In this document: positions 1-7,888 of the stretch, piece by piece
Numbering within the stretch: the stretch's first letter is position 1
Layout of the letters: the number at the start of each line of letters is the position of its first letter
Assembly (NCBI GenBank): GCA_002471345.1
Contig: DKPS01000014.1
Location: 1 to 17,851, forward strand
Source of the DNA: Saprospiraceae bacterium UBA7328
GTDB lineage: Bacteria; Bacteroidota; Bacteroidia; Chitinophagales; Saprospiraceae
Direction: 5' to 3'
Length of the DNA stretch: 17,851 bases
Program-made: the position numbers and the translations under genes
Notes under the pieces: model-generated
Told to the model about the DNA's origin: nothing
What the model saw: the letters and a program-made list of their open reading frames with translations, nothing else
Database searches by the model: none

Positions 1-806
1 CCTCTGGATCCTGAAATTAGGAATCCAACTACAATGAGAATAAAAGAAACTGCATACAAGATCTTTCTTTTATCAACTCTTCCTGGCTGAAGAAGTAAAA
101 TTCCAGAGATTAATGCAAACATAGCTTGTGAAGCACCAAATTGCCCAGCATCTGAATAAAAAGAGAATGCTCTTAACACCCCAAACAAAATGTGTTCCTC
201 GTGATGATTTTCAGCCCATAACCAATAATCTTCAGCTGCGTCTGTCCCTATATATTTTTGTTTTATTGCCCAAAGTGCGCCAAGAACTGACAAGAAAATT
301 AATAAGTGAAGTATTTTAATTAGAAAATCAGGTTTCTTGACTAGCCAAAGAACTATAATGAATGTGAGTAATTGATACAAACCAATTCCTCTCATAGCAT
401 AAAACCAGGCCGTAATACTTCTGGCTTCAGGATTGGCAACTTCCAGCACTATATAAGCCATCCATATTACACTCCAGAGAACGATATCCTTACTAAAAAT
501 CGACCAATCAACCTTTCTGAATCCTCTCAATACTATACTTAGTATTGCCAAGACCAAAAAAATGTCTATTCCTAAGCCCCACTGAAATTTTATATATCTG
601 GTCAGACCAGAAATGAAAAAAGAAAGCACTACAGCAGTGATTAGTATCTTCATTGGGTTTTGAAATAAATTGACCGATGTTGCTAATGCTAGTGGGAGAA
701 TCAATAATATGATTCCTACTTTCAACCCCATTTTACCGATAATGATCCCAGAAATAACTGACAACACCATCAAAACAGCTAAAAACAGGAGACTTCCTGT
801 CTTCAT
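1..806 (-). CDS. O-antigen ligase/polymerase-like membrane protein (C-terminus beyond left edge)
   Basis: An open frame with no stop runs leftward from ATG 806 off the window edge, giving 268 residues. An upstream GTG at 839 is in frame, just after a TAA, but ATG 806 gives the better hydrophobic N-terminus. The protein is almost entirely membrane segments: two at the start, one after YIKFQWG, then several more, with a soluble loop (IGTDAAEDYWLWAENHHEE) typical of the large periplasmic loop. The segments SDAGQFGAS and ISGSR just at the edge match what I recall of Wzy_C / O-antigen ligase family proteins in Bacteroidota. The expected role is joining or polymerising lipid-linked oligosaccharide repeats at the outer face of the inner membrane. 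It is the last visible gene of the leftward polysaccharide unit, 154 bp after the glycosyltransferase. Whether it is a ligase or a polymerase cannot be decided from this part. Confidence 0.75.
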   Translation of the reverse strand, partial: MKTGSLLFLAVLMVLSVISGIIIGKMGLKVGIILLILPLALATSVNLFQNPMKILITAVVLSFFISGLTRYIKFQWGLGIDIFLVLAILSIVLRGFRKVDWSIFSKDIVLWSVIWMAYIVLEVANPEARSITAWFYAMRGIGLYQLLTFIIVLWLVKKPDFLIKILHLLIFLSVLGALWAIKQKYIGTDAAEDYWLWAENHHEEHILFGVLRAFSFYSDAGQFGASQAMFALISGILLLQPGRVDKRKILYAVSFILIVVGFLISGSR

Positions 807-960
807 ATATCCTGTTTCTTGTGTAATCAAATGGTTCACTTTGACTTATTTTTTAACAAATTTTAATCTAAATGCTGATGGAGTTCAGATCTTTCGTTTT
901 TTGGTATAATTCAGAAGAATATTGGAGGATATTGCCTGTATTCAGGAATATCAATTTGAC

Positions 961-2160
961 CTAAGAAGCAAGTTTTTCAATAATTTCACTAAACTCATGA
1001 GCACGAGATTTCCAACTGTTACTTCTAGCAAAGTCTTTTCTTTTTTGAATGTCATTTAGAGATGACCCTTGAGTTAATAATTGTTCAATACATTTCGAGA
1101 AAGAAGGTCCATCTTTTGCTATTGAGATCATGCTCTGGAAGTCAGATAAATCAGCGAATGGAGTACTCACGACGGGCTTACCTCTTAGAAGATATTCATT
1201 TATTTTTAATGGATAGATAGAAGCGGTGAGTTTATTGATTTTGAAGGGTATTAAACAAATATCCATACAATCAACTTGAACAGGTAATTCACTTGGTTGT
1301 AAAGGACCTTTAAATTCTACATTATCAAATTTTGAAAGCCTGTTTTGAATCTTAGGATCTGTTACTCTTCCCACAAATTTGAATAAGTACTGCTTACATG
1401 TTGATATTAGATTTATAAGTAACTCTAAATCAATTCTCTCATCTATAGAACCTAAGTAACCAATAGTGTGGGTAAAACCAGTGAGGTTATCATCCAATAA
1501 TAATTTATCATCATATTCGACAGAAAATACAGAGGTGTCCACACCGTTCTTCACCACAGAAATATTAGGACTTATCTTAGATTTGGTTCTTAATAAATGA
1601 TCAGAAGTTACTATGGTGTAATCTGCTAATTTCATAAATTCATTCTCCATTTTACTGCCATGCTTTTTTATCCATGGTGCAGCTGAAATTTCATCATAAC
1701 AATAATAAATCACCTTGCTTTCATCAAGTTTGCCATTCCAGAAATAGCCCAGCCAAGGTTGAAATGCATTAACTACAATTGAGTCTGAAAAATGGAGTTT
1801 TTGTATAACCTTCTGTAAGAAGAATAATAAGTATCGTGCATTGAAAGAAGAAATAAATTGATAAATTCTGTCATTTCTTATCCAATTGCATGGTATGATA
1901 GGAGGTAGCCTCAAAACATCAATAGAGCAATTATCGTCTAGTTGAATTTTGCTGACTCTATTCTTCCATCCAAGAATATGTTTTACTGGAATATATTTCT
2001 TTCCTAAAATGGAATAAATAATATCCGCCCATGAAAAGGTATAGTCTACATAAAGAACGTCATATTCTTTAGCCAAACATTTCATCATCTGAACTGTAGA
2101 TTTTAAATAGTTTCCTTCCCATTTTGGAAATGCAATACAGATCATTTTCTTCTTTTGCAT
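961..2160 (-). CDS. GT4-type glycosyltransferase
   Basis: A 399-residue GT-B fold glycosyltransferase, expected to add one sugar to the lipid-linked repeat on the cytoplasmic face. A Rossmann-like start (MICIAFPKWEGN) is followed by the linker strand VVKNGVD (203-208), the nucleotide-binding C-domain entry HTIGYLGSIDER (231-242), and the GT4 donor-site motif YPLKINEYLLRGKPVVST (316-333), with the conserved Glu322. No membrane segment or signal peptide is seen. I chose ATG 2160; a TTG one codon upstream (2163) is also possible. The start lies 4 bp after the TGA of the co-polymerase gene, so the two are very likely co-translated. Donor and acceptor sugars cannot be read from the sequence. The YCYDEISAAPW stretch (153-163) resembles exopolysaccharide glycosyltransferases annotated near TuaH, which I give only as a hint. 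Confidence 0.85.
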   Translation of the reverse strand: MQKKKMICIAFPKWEGNYLKSTVQMMKCLAKEYDVLYVDYTFSWADIIYSILGKKYIPVKHILGWKNRVSKIQLDDNCSIDVLRLPPIIPCNWIRNDRIYQFISSFNARYLLFFLQKVIQKLHFSDSIVVNAFQPWLGYFWNGKLDESKVIYYCYDEISAAPWIKKHGSKMENEFMKLADYTIVTSDHLLRTKSKISPNISVVKNGVDTSVFSVEYDDKLLLDDNLTGFTHTIGYLGSIDERIDLELLINLISTCKQYLFKFVGRVTDPKIQNRLSKFDNVEFKGPLQPSELPVQVDCMDICLIPFKINKLTASIYPLKINEYLLRGKPVVSTPFADLSDFQSMISIAKDGPSFSKCIEQLLTQGSSLNDIQKRKDFARSNSWKSRAHEFSEIIEKLAS

Positions 2161-2164
2161 CAAT

Positions 2165-4396
2165 TCAGATTTTATCTTTTATGGAAAAATTGAAGTTCAC
2201 CAAGTTTTTAATCCATCTTCGTGCTCTCGATCTTGATTTTGGCAGTTCACCTAAAAACTCTTCCATGCTTTCTAACCTTACCCCATTAAGCATTATGATT
2301 GGAGGCTTTCTTAATGATTCATTTAACAAATCAAGACTATATGCATCTGCCTTACTCCAAACCCTATTTGACCTACACACTAACAAAAAATCATTTGCGT
2401 CCTTGAATAAGTGAAGTGGAAAACTTGTACCAATTATTGCCGGAACTTCTATAATTACGTTTTGGTAATTAGACGCCCAACCATTTGGTCCTATACGATC
2501 CAACCAATTTTCGATACTTTTTGCCTCAACAAAAGATTCATACTCTTTATAATAAATTGTATCAGCGGTTAAGCCATGAATTGCTCCAGAAAAAGATTGT
2601 TCAGGTTCTAGGCACAAGACTTTCTGAATATCCTTTTGAAATCTCTTCTTAATTAGTTGTGATACAAATGAAACCCCTTCTTTACCTCTCATACTTGAAA
2701 CAATCATTATAAATGGATCCGAATTACTTCGTTTTTTATTTATTAAAAGTCTTTGATAAAGGATTTCAATTGCTCGATTTCGGATGGATAAAAAATTTAT
2801 TTGAGAAGGGTTTGTGAACCCCGTATTGGGATTGGGTAGTTTAGGAAGAACACCTGCAACTTCCAATTTTAGTCTATCTGCTACTTCAGAAGGAGTTTTC
2901 ATAGTATTGTCAAGGAACTCCATTAGGATTATTATTCCTAATGTTATAAATATCCCAACTGCGAACCCAACAAGAATCAATAAAACTCTTTTACTTCCAT
3001 TGTCTTTTATTGGTAAAAATGGAGCATCTAATATCCGTAGATTAGATGACATAATTGTATTTTGAAGATGAAGACGTGCTTGATTGAAACTGTGTAAATT
3101 TTCAAGATAGGCCTCCTCTGCAAGTGCAATTTCTCGTTCTATCTTTTTAAGTCTCGAACCCCAAGGTGCAAACTGAGCATAAATAGTTTGAAATTCTTCT
3201 TTTCTGCTATTGAGAGCATCTAGACGCGACTTTGATGTTTCAACTTGTATTACACTTTTTAACCAGCTTGAAAGCAATTCATCAGAAAGCAACCCTTCAG
3301 GTGTATACTTTATATTATGAGATTGAAGGGTAATGCTGTTAATCTCACTTTCTAATTGCTCACGTTGATTAATCCAGCTCGCTTTAGATGAATCATCATA
3401 TTTATCATTTGGACCTGAAAGTTCAAATAAGGTAAGTTTTTTTGTTATTTCTGAAAGCTGGTCTCGTTTTGATAATAGAGCATTATTCAATTCTGAGAGA
3501 AGTCCTCTATTTTTCAACTGAGAATCAATACGTTTCTTTGAAGAAATTGCACCCTGTAGTTGCATTTGTTCTTTTAACACCATTTCATCTAGATCTTCCT
3601 TTTTGTCTGCGATAAAACGAGTTTGCTCATAATAATTGATGATTTGGTTATCTACCCTAAACCGAAGCAATTTATCTTCTGCTAACTTTAATTTGTCCCT
3701 GCTTTCTCTAGTAGCTTCTTCAAAATACCCCAATACATCTTCTGATTGTCCCTCTTTAAGCAATCTGTGCTTTTCAAAAAAAACCTCACTGAGCAATTGA
3801 AGCGTCTTTCTACATACATAGGGATCCGATGTGGTGTAAGAGAACTCAATAAGATCACTTCCTCCTTTCCTGTTTACCCTAATTTTTTGAAGCTGCTCTA
3901 ATCCAAAGAATTGATGATCTGAATAGACTAATTCGATCAATGATCTATTGTTAAATGTATCTATCAGATACTCAAGATGGGTGATTGTTTTTTCAATGTT
4001 CTCCTGTTTTAAATCGTCATAACTTAATGAACCAGTAAAAACGGAGTTTATCTCTTCAAAACCTTCTTCACTAATCAACTCTACATCTGCTTCTTCAAGT
4101 TCAAGGTAATGAGCTATCAATCGTATAGATAACATTTCTAGAGTTTCAAAAGCCGTAGCTAGATTAATGAGATTTTCAATCTCATTCCTAGTGTAATCTC
4201 TATCTATTCTGCTATCTGAATTATGATTCTCAATATTATAACCAGATACAACACCTGTATTAATAACGGCTTTGGATGTGAATTGCTTTTCTTCATTAGT
4301 TGTAAGAAAGAAGATTATAGATGCAGTCAAGATTCCAATACAAAAAATGAGCAAGAATTTACTCACAATAATCTTAATAAATCTTTCTAAGCTCAT
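2165..4396 (-). CDS. GumC/Wzz-type polysaccharide co-polymerase with degenerate BY-kinase domain
   Basis: A 743-residue inner-membrane protein controlling chain length and export of the polysaccharide. The order is: N-terminal Wzz domain with membrane segment 1 (about 13-32); a periplasmic part with long charged helices (about 215-450) predicted to form coiled coils; a proline-containing stretch (LDAPFLPIKD, 456-465); membrane segment 2 (about 470-493); and a cytoplasmic domain (about 535-720) with the layout of a bacterial tyrosine kinase. That domain looks inactive. The Walker A place reads SSMRGKEGVSF (567-577) instead of a GxGK[ST] loop, the second Walker strand reads VLCLEPE (593-599) without the Asp, and the third reads VIIEVP (647-652). 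There is no C-terminal tyrosine cluster. The ATG overlaps the upstream stop by 4 nt (ATGA, 4396-4393), indicating translational coupling. Full-length PCP-2a kinases are of similar size. Confidence 0.85.
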   Translation of the reverse strand: MSLERFIKIIVSKFLLIFCIGILTASIIFFLTTNEEKQFTSKAVINTGVVSGYNIENHNSDSRIDRDYTRNEIENLINLATAFETLEMLSIRLIAHYLELEEADVELISEEGFEEINSVFTGSLSYDDLKQENIEKTITHLEYLIDTFNNRSLIELVYSDHQFFGLEQLQKIRVNRKGGSDLIEFSYTTSDPYVCRKTLQLLSEVFFEKHRLLKEGQSEDVLGYFEEATRESRDKLKLAEDKLLRFRVDNQIINYYEQTRFIADKKEDLDEMVLKEQMQLQGAISSKKRIDSQLKNRGLLSELNNALLSKRDQLSEITKKLTLFELSGPNDKYDDSSKASWINQREQLESEINSITLQSHNIKYTPEGLLSDELLSSWLKSVIQVETSKSRLDALNSRKEEFQTIYAQFAPWGSRLKKIEREIALAEEAYLENLHSFNQARLHLQNTIMSSNLRILDAPFLPIKDNGSKRVLLILVGFAVGIFITLGIIILMEFLDNTMKTPSEVADRLKLEVAGVLPKLPNPNTGFTNPSQINFLSIRNRAIEILYQRLLINKKRSNSDPFIMIVSSMRGKEGVSFVSQLIKKRFQKDIQKVLCLEPEQSFSGAIHGLTADTIYYKEYESFVEAKSIENWLDRIGPNGWASNYQNVIIEVPAIIGTSFPLHLFKDANDFLLVCRSNRVWSKADAYSLDLLNESLRKPPIIMLNGVRLESMEEFLGELPKSRSRARRWIKNLVNFNFSIKDKI

Positions 4397-5178
4397 TGGA
4401 CAGTATCAACAATTTTGGATGGAGAAGCACCAATAATTTCCTGAAGAAGAAGAAAGGATAAATTAGCCTCTGAATGAAAGTTCAGCAATTCATATTCTGC
4501 TCTGGAAAGTATACTTAATGCGGTCGTATATTCATTGATATCTAAATCTCCTTTTCTCATAAATTGCTCAGCATAATTAGTTGTCAATTTTAGAGATTCG
4601 ATCTCCTTAGCTTTAATGCCAATAGCCTTTATTTTAGTCTTAAGGACATTGCATTGTTTGATAATAACTTCTCTTATTGTTTGCTCAATAGCTTCTTTTT
4701 CATACTCCTCTATTCTCCGCTGATTTAAAACCTTATCATTCCGAACTTTCCGATTAAATAATTCTGAGATTGGGATTCGAGCTGACAATGTGAGATTGGC
4801 AATACTGTTATTACGGTTAGTCGTTCTGAAATCATTTATACCTAAGGACCCTTCAGTAGTATCCGTATAAAAACTAGAGCCGTACAAGTAAGTTCCACCT
4901 ACAGATATATAATCGCTCCATTTTCGATTATTTAATTTTAATTCGTTGTCATAGTTGGCTATCTGTATCTCTTTAGACTTCAGTAGTGGGGAGTGTATGA
5001 TTGCTAATTCCACCATCTGATCAATCGTCATCAATTGAGTAATGTCCGGATTTTCATAGTTTACTTCCATTACTGATTTCGAAGGTGATAGATTAAAATC
5101 CTTTTGGTCTTGACTTTTTAATTTTTTAGCAGGGCCAATCACTAAAACAAATGCAAGAAAAAGTAATTTTTTATTCAT
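4393..5178 (-). other. TolC-like segment with own start and signal peptide inside the fused ORF
   Basis: From ATG 5178 the frame encodes 261 residues: a positively charged MNKK start, a hydrophobic core, a likely signal peptidase site near LKS/QDQ, a helix with MTIDQMVELAIIHSPLL, beta-strand-like ISVGGTYLYGSSFY and NLTLSARIPIS, and two long charged helices ending in EIIGASP. This is the pattern of one OEP repeat; TolC proper has two per chain. It probably works in the outer membrane whether or not it is first made as part of the fusion. A one-base shift just upstream would close the acyltransferase at a TAA (in the CCCATTTAAATT stretch around 5200) and leave this as a separate gene. Confidence 0.55.
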
Positions 5179-6360
5179 AATGGATGTCAATAATTTAAAT
5201 GGGAAAAATGAAGATGACAATCGTTCTTTAGTCAGAGAAGACCAGCTTGGATCCATAAAAGGCTTTTCAATTAATAGGTAAAAAACACCTGATAGTATTA
5301 GCACAATTGGAATCCAAAAAATAAATTGAAAAAAGAATGAGACAAAAATGGAACTTGTAGATAGAATTGGTGCTGACCATTGTACAACTAACTCCATCAA
5401 GGGAAGATGGATCAAGTAAATTGTATAACACATTCCTCCTATGGCAGTAATCCATGGATTAGAAAAGTACTTGTTCATTATCATTCCATTAAAGACAGAT
5501 ATAAATAGTAAGCCTGTTGAAAATGAAAAAATCAATTCTTTATGCCATTCATTAGACCATGTACAGGCCATGAATATTAATGAAAGGAATCCTACTAAGT
5601 CCCATAAATAATTCTTTCTAAAAAATAAGATCTGACGATTCAGATAAAAGTCCGCAATTAAAAATCCTAGGAGAAAATGTTGTAGTTGACCTATTATAGT
5701 TGCTTTCCATGGCATTGCATTCCAACCAAACATATGTTGTAGAATAGGAATGAGGATAATAAATACAGTAATAAAAATTCTTCTTATTCTTTCATGAGAT
5801 ATAGAAAAATAACCATAAGCCAGAAATGGAGCTAAAAGATAAAATTGAAATTCAACTTCAAGAGACCATGCTACCGGATTAATAATAGAATAGGAATTAT
5901 AAATAAGACTGTGGCAATAAAAGATACTTGCCATATAATTACCTAGAATGTCACCAACAGGTGGACGACTTTGAATATAAAGGACAACTGTAAATAAAGT
6001 CATCCATATTATGAAAGGGGGTTCAAGTCTTGTAAGTCTCCTCTTCAAATAAGTCTTGTAAGATGGTTGTTTGCTCCGATTAAAAAAAGCCTTACCAAAT
6101 GGTAAACTGAGAATGAATCCACTGATTGCAAAGAATAAAAAGACACCAAACGTTCCCCTCCCAAAGATTGAAACTATATTACTTTCTGACCAGGACACTC
6201 CTCCTTCAATTGGCGTATATTTTATTATTCTCTCTGACAAATGCTGAAAGAGAACCGGAATAATAGCAACAAATCTCAACCCATCTATTTCATGGATATA
6301 TTTTCTGTTAGATGTAACTCGCCTTAATAATGTTGGAACCTTTTTTAGCTTTCTGAACAA
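4393..6360 (-). CDS. Acyltransferase-3 protein fused in frame to a half-length TolC-like protein
   Basis: One open frame of 655 codons that looks like two genes. Residues 1-394 are an acyltransferase-3 integral membrane protein: EIDGLRFVAIIPVLFQHLSE (24-43) carries the family's conserved His40, GRGTFGVFLFFAISGF follows (68-82), the KRRLTRLEPP basic motif is at 106-115, and about ten membrane segments end near IEKPF. Such proteins transfer acetyl or other acyl groups to sugars. Residues 395-655 begin with their own Met and a Bacteroidota-style signal peptide (MNKKLLFLAFVLVIG, cleavage likely before QDQK). They continue as a single outer-membrane efflux repeat of helices and strands, 261 residues against roughly 450 for a full TolC. 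No stop separates the parts. Either this is a real fusion, or translation restarts at ATG 5178, or one indel has removed the first stop. The end overlaps the co-polymerase start by 4 nt. Confidence 0.8.
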   Translation of the reverse strand: MFRKLKKVPTLLRRVTSNRKYIHEIDGLRFVAIIPVLFQHLSERIIKYTPIEGGVSWSESNIVSIFGRGTFGVFLFFAISGFILSLPFGKAFFNRSKQPSYKTYLKRRLTRLEPPFIIWMTLFTVVLYIQSRPPVGDILGNYMASIFYCHSLIYNSYSIINPVAWSLEVEFQFYLLAPFLAYGYFSISHERIRRIFITVFIILIPILQHMFGWNAMPWKATIIGQLQHFLLGFLIADFYLNRQILFFRKNYLWDLVGFLSLIFMACTWSNEWHKELIFSFSTGLLFISVFNGMIMNKYFSNPWITAIGGMCYTIYLIHLPLMELVVQWSAPILSTSSIFVSFFFQFIFWIPIVLILSGVFYLLIEKPFMDPSWSSLTKERLSSSFFPFKLLTSIMNKKLLFLAFVLVIGPAKKLKSQDQKDFNLSPSKSVMEVNYENPDITQLMTIDQMVELAIIHSPLLKSKEIQIANYDNELKLNNRKWSDYISVGGTYLYGSSFYTDTTEGSLGINDFRTTNRNNSIANLTLSARIPISELFNRKVRNDKVLNQRRIEEYEKEAIEQTIREVIIKQCNVLKTKIKAIGIKAKEIESLKLTTNYAEQFMRKGDLDINEYTTALSILSRAEYELLNFHSEANLSFLLLQEIIGASPSKIVDTVQ

Positions 6361-6650
6361 CTTAATGGCATTTTAAAATTATAACTATTGTTTATTGAAA
6401 GGATTAATTCCTTCACTGCATTTGTAAAGCAAAAGGAAACTTGCCGGCTATTAAGAATATTTAGGAATTTGGCAACAAAAGGAGGTTCAACTGTTTATTC
6501 TCCTCTCTTTTTGAACTATCCAGAAATATATCTACTAAAAATGCAGCAAATCAGCTCTTTTGGGTCGAATTCCGTTTCCAAAAGACCAAATTCCTAAAAT
6601 CCATACTGTTCATGAATTCGACTTATAGATTTGGTGAAAAATAAATAGCA
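6361..6650. promoter_or_regulatory. Divergent intergenic control region of the polysaccharide locus
   Basis: 290 bp separate the two divergent polysaccharide units, so both promoters must lie here. It holds no convincing gene. Visible are a perfect 9-bp inverted pair, GTCGAATTC (6564-6572) and GAATTCGAC (6614-6622), 41 bp apart, a weak AGGAG/CTCCT hairpin near 6481-6506, and a -7-like box next to the response-regulator start. Confidence 0.6.
6626..6633 (+). promoter_or_regulatory. Bacteroidota-type -7 box before the response regulator
   Basis: TAGATTTG matches the Bacteroidota TAnnTTTG -7 consensus exactly and ends 17 bp before the ATG at 6651, which would give a very short leader. I see no clear TTTG -33 element at the expected distance, so the assignment is tentative. 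Confidence 0.4.
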
Positions 6651-7025
6651 ATGCAATCTATTTTCATAGTTGATGACTCAGAAATGATGCGAGTATTCCT
6701 CGGTAAGTTGTGTGAAAAACATGGCGATGTACACCTCTTTAATAATGGAGAATCAATTCTAGCAGAACTTAATATTGGAAACATTCCTGACATTATAATT
6801 CTTGACTTGAATTTACCCGGAATAAATGGAATGCAAATTCTTGATATTCTTAACACTTATTATAAACATCACCATATCAAAACCTTTGTAGTCTCGGGAA
6901 TAGATAGTTCCGAAGAACGAATTGCATGTCTTGCCCTAGGAGCTGTTGATTTCATTGTTAAACCCTTCCACCCAAAAGAATTGGAGTATAAAATCTTAAA
7001 TGGATTGAATTTATCCATTCAATAA
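6651..7025 (+). CDS. Receiver-only response regulator
   Basis: A 124-residue protein that is a complete CheY-like receiver domain and nothing else. The acidic pair Asp8-Asp9 (VDDSEMMR), phospho-acceptor Asp52 (ILDLNLPGINGM), the Ser82 switch position (VVSG) and the invariant Lys104 (VKPFHP) are all present, so it should be phosphorylatable. There is no output domain and no kinase gene nearby. It is the first gene of the rightward unit, 31 bp before the sugar transferase, suggesting that phosphorylation signals adjust polysaccharide production, perhaps by protein contact with an enzyme or with a partner regulator encoded elsewhere. The target is unknown. ATG 6651 follows the -7-like box closely and leaves the first beta strand (IFIVDD) intact. 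Confidence 0.9.
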   Translation: MQSIFIVDDSEMMRVFLGKLCEKHGDVHLFNNGESILAELNIGNIPDIIILDLNLPGINGMQILDILNTYYKHHHIKTFVVSGIDSSEERIACLALGAVDFIVKPFHPKELEYKILNGLNLSIQ

Positions 7026-7056
7026 AATTAAAAGATCACACTAAATCCAAATAAAA

Positions 7057-7860
7057 ATGCTTGAATTAACAAATCTAATGGATAAAAGAAAATCTGCTAA
7101 AAGTAAATTTCCTAATTCAATAAAGGGGGCTGGTTTTATGGAAATTCCACTCTGGAAGCGAACATTTGATATAATTGGTTCAAGTTTGTTAATTCTGCTA
7201 TTATCTCCGTTGTTCCTATTAATTTATATGATCGTTAAACTGGAATCAACTGGGCCTGCTATTTATACCTCTAAAAGAGTAGGTCAAGGGTTCAAAGTAT
7301 TTCCATTTTATAAGTTTAGGTCCATGTATTTTAATGCTGACCAAAGAGTAAAGGATATGCAAAATCAAAATCAATACTCAACTGGCAATTCTGAAATACA
7401 AGTAAATATTGAGGTATACAACCAAGAGCTCTTAGATGACAGTGGGATCGTAGAGGAGTCCGAGTTTCAAAAACGAAAGATTAAGACAAAAAAACATACC
7501 TTTTTTAAGGTAGCCGAAGATGTAAGAATTACAGGATTTGGCAGAATTATTAGGAATACTAGCTTAGATGAATTACCGCAACTTTTTAATGTATTAAAAG
7601 GACACATGTCCATAGTTGGGAACCGTCCATTACCAGTATATGAAGCTGAAAAATTAACTTCAGACGAATGGATAGAACGATTTGCCTCTCCTTCAGGAAT
7701 AACAGGTCTGTGGCAGGTAGAGGGTAGAGGTGGAGGAGATGTCTCATCTGAAGAACGCAAAAAATTGGACATTACTTACGCCAAAAACTATGGACCTTGG
7801 TTAGATCTTAAAATCTTGCTCAAAACCATTCCAGCAGTAATTCAAAAGGCAAATGTTTAA
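7057..7860 (+). CDS. Initiating polyprenyl-phosphate sugar-1-phosphate transferase
   Basis: A 267-residue bacterial sugar transferase (WcaJ/PglC-type catalytic domain) that starts the repeat unit by moving a sugar-1-phosphate from a nucleotide sugar onto undecaprenyl phosphate at the inner membrane. It shows the re-entrant membrane helix (about 36-60, FDIIGSSLLILLLSPLFLL), the KFRSM motif (86-90), the catalytic Asp171-Glu172 in NTSLDELPQL, SIVGNRPLP (185-193) and GITGLWQV. It lacks the extra N-terminal four-helix part of WbaP/WcaJ. Between KFRSM and the catalytic dyad lies a charged insertion of about 55 residues (95-148), longer than in PglC. A second possible start at 7138 (MEIPLWKR) would drop a basic leader. 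It sits 28 bp before the UDP-glucose dehydrogenase gene. The sugar transferred is not predictable. Confidence 0.92.
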   Translation: MLELTNLMDKRKSAKSKFPNSIKGAGFMEIPLWKRTFDIIGSSLLILLLSPLFLLIYMIVKLESTGPAIYTSKRVGQGFKVFPFYKFRSMYFNADQRVKDMQNQNQYSTGNSEIQVNIEVYNQELLDDSGIVEESEFQKRKIKTKKHTFFKVAEDVRITGFGRIIRNTSLDELPQLFNVLKGHMSIVGNRPLPVYEAEKLTSDEWIERFASPSGITGLWQVEGRGGGDVSSEERKKLDITYAKNYGPWLDLKILLKTIPAVIQKANV

Positions 7861-7888
7861 AATTATTTAAAAATCAAAATTAATTAAT

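Noticed and set aside
128..909. Rightward short ORFs at the left edge
   Set aside because: They lie antisense to the clear leftward membrane-protein frame, which has no stop within the window.
2124..3065. Rightward ORFs inside the co-polymerase gene
   Set aside because: Antisense shadows of a well-supported leftward gene.
6388..6597. Rightward 69-codon ORF with TTG start in the divergent spacer
   Set aside because: Non-ATG start, no family-like pattern, and it fills the region needed for both promoters.
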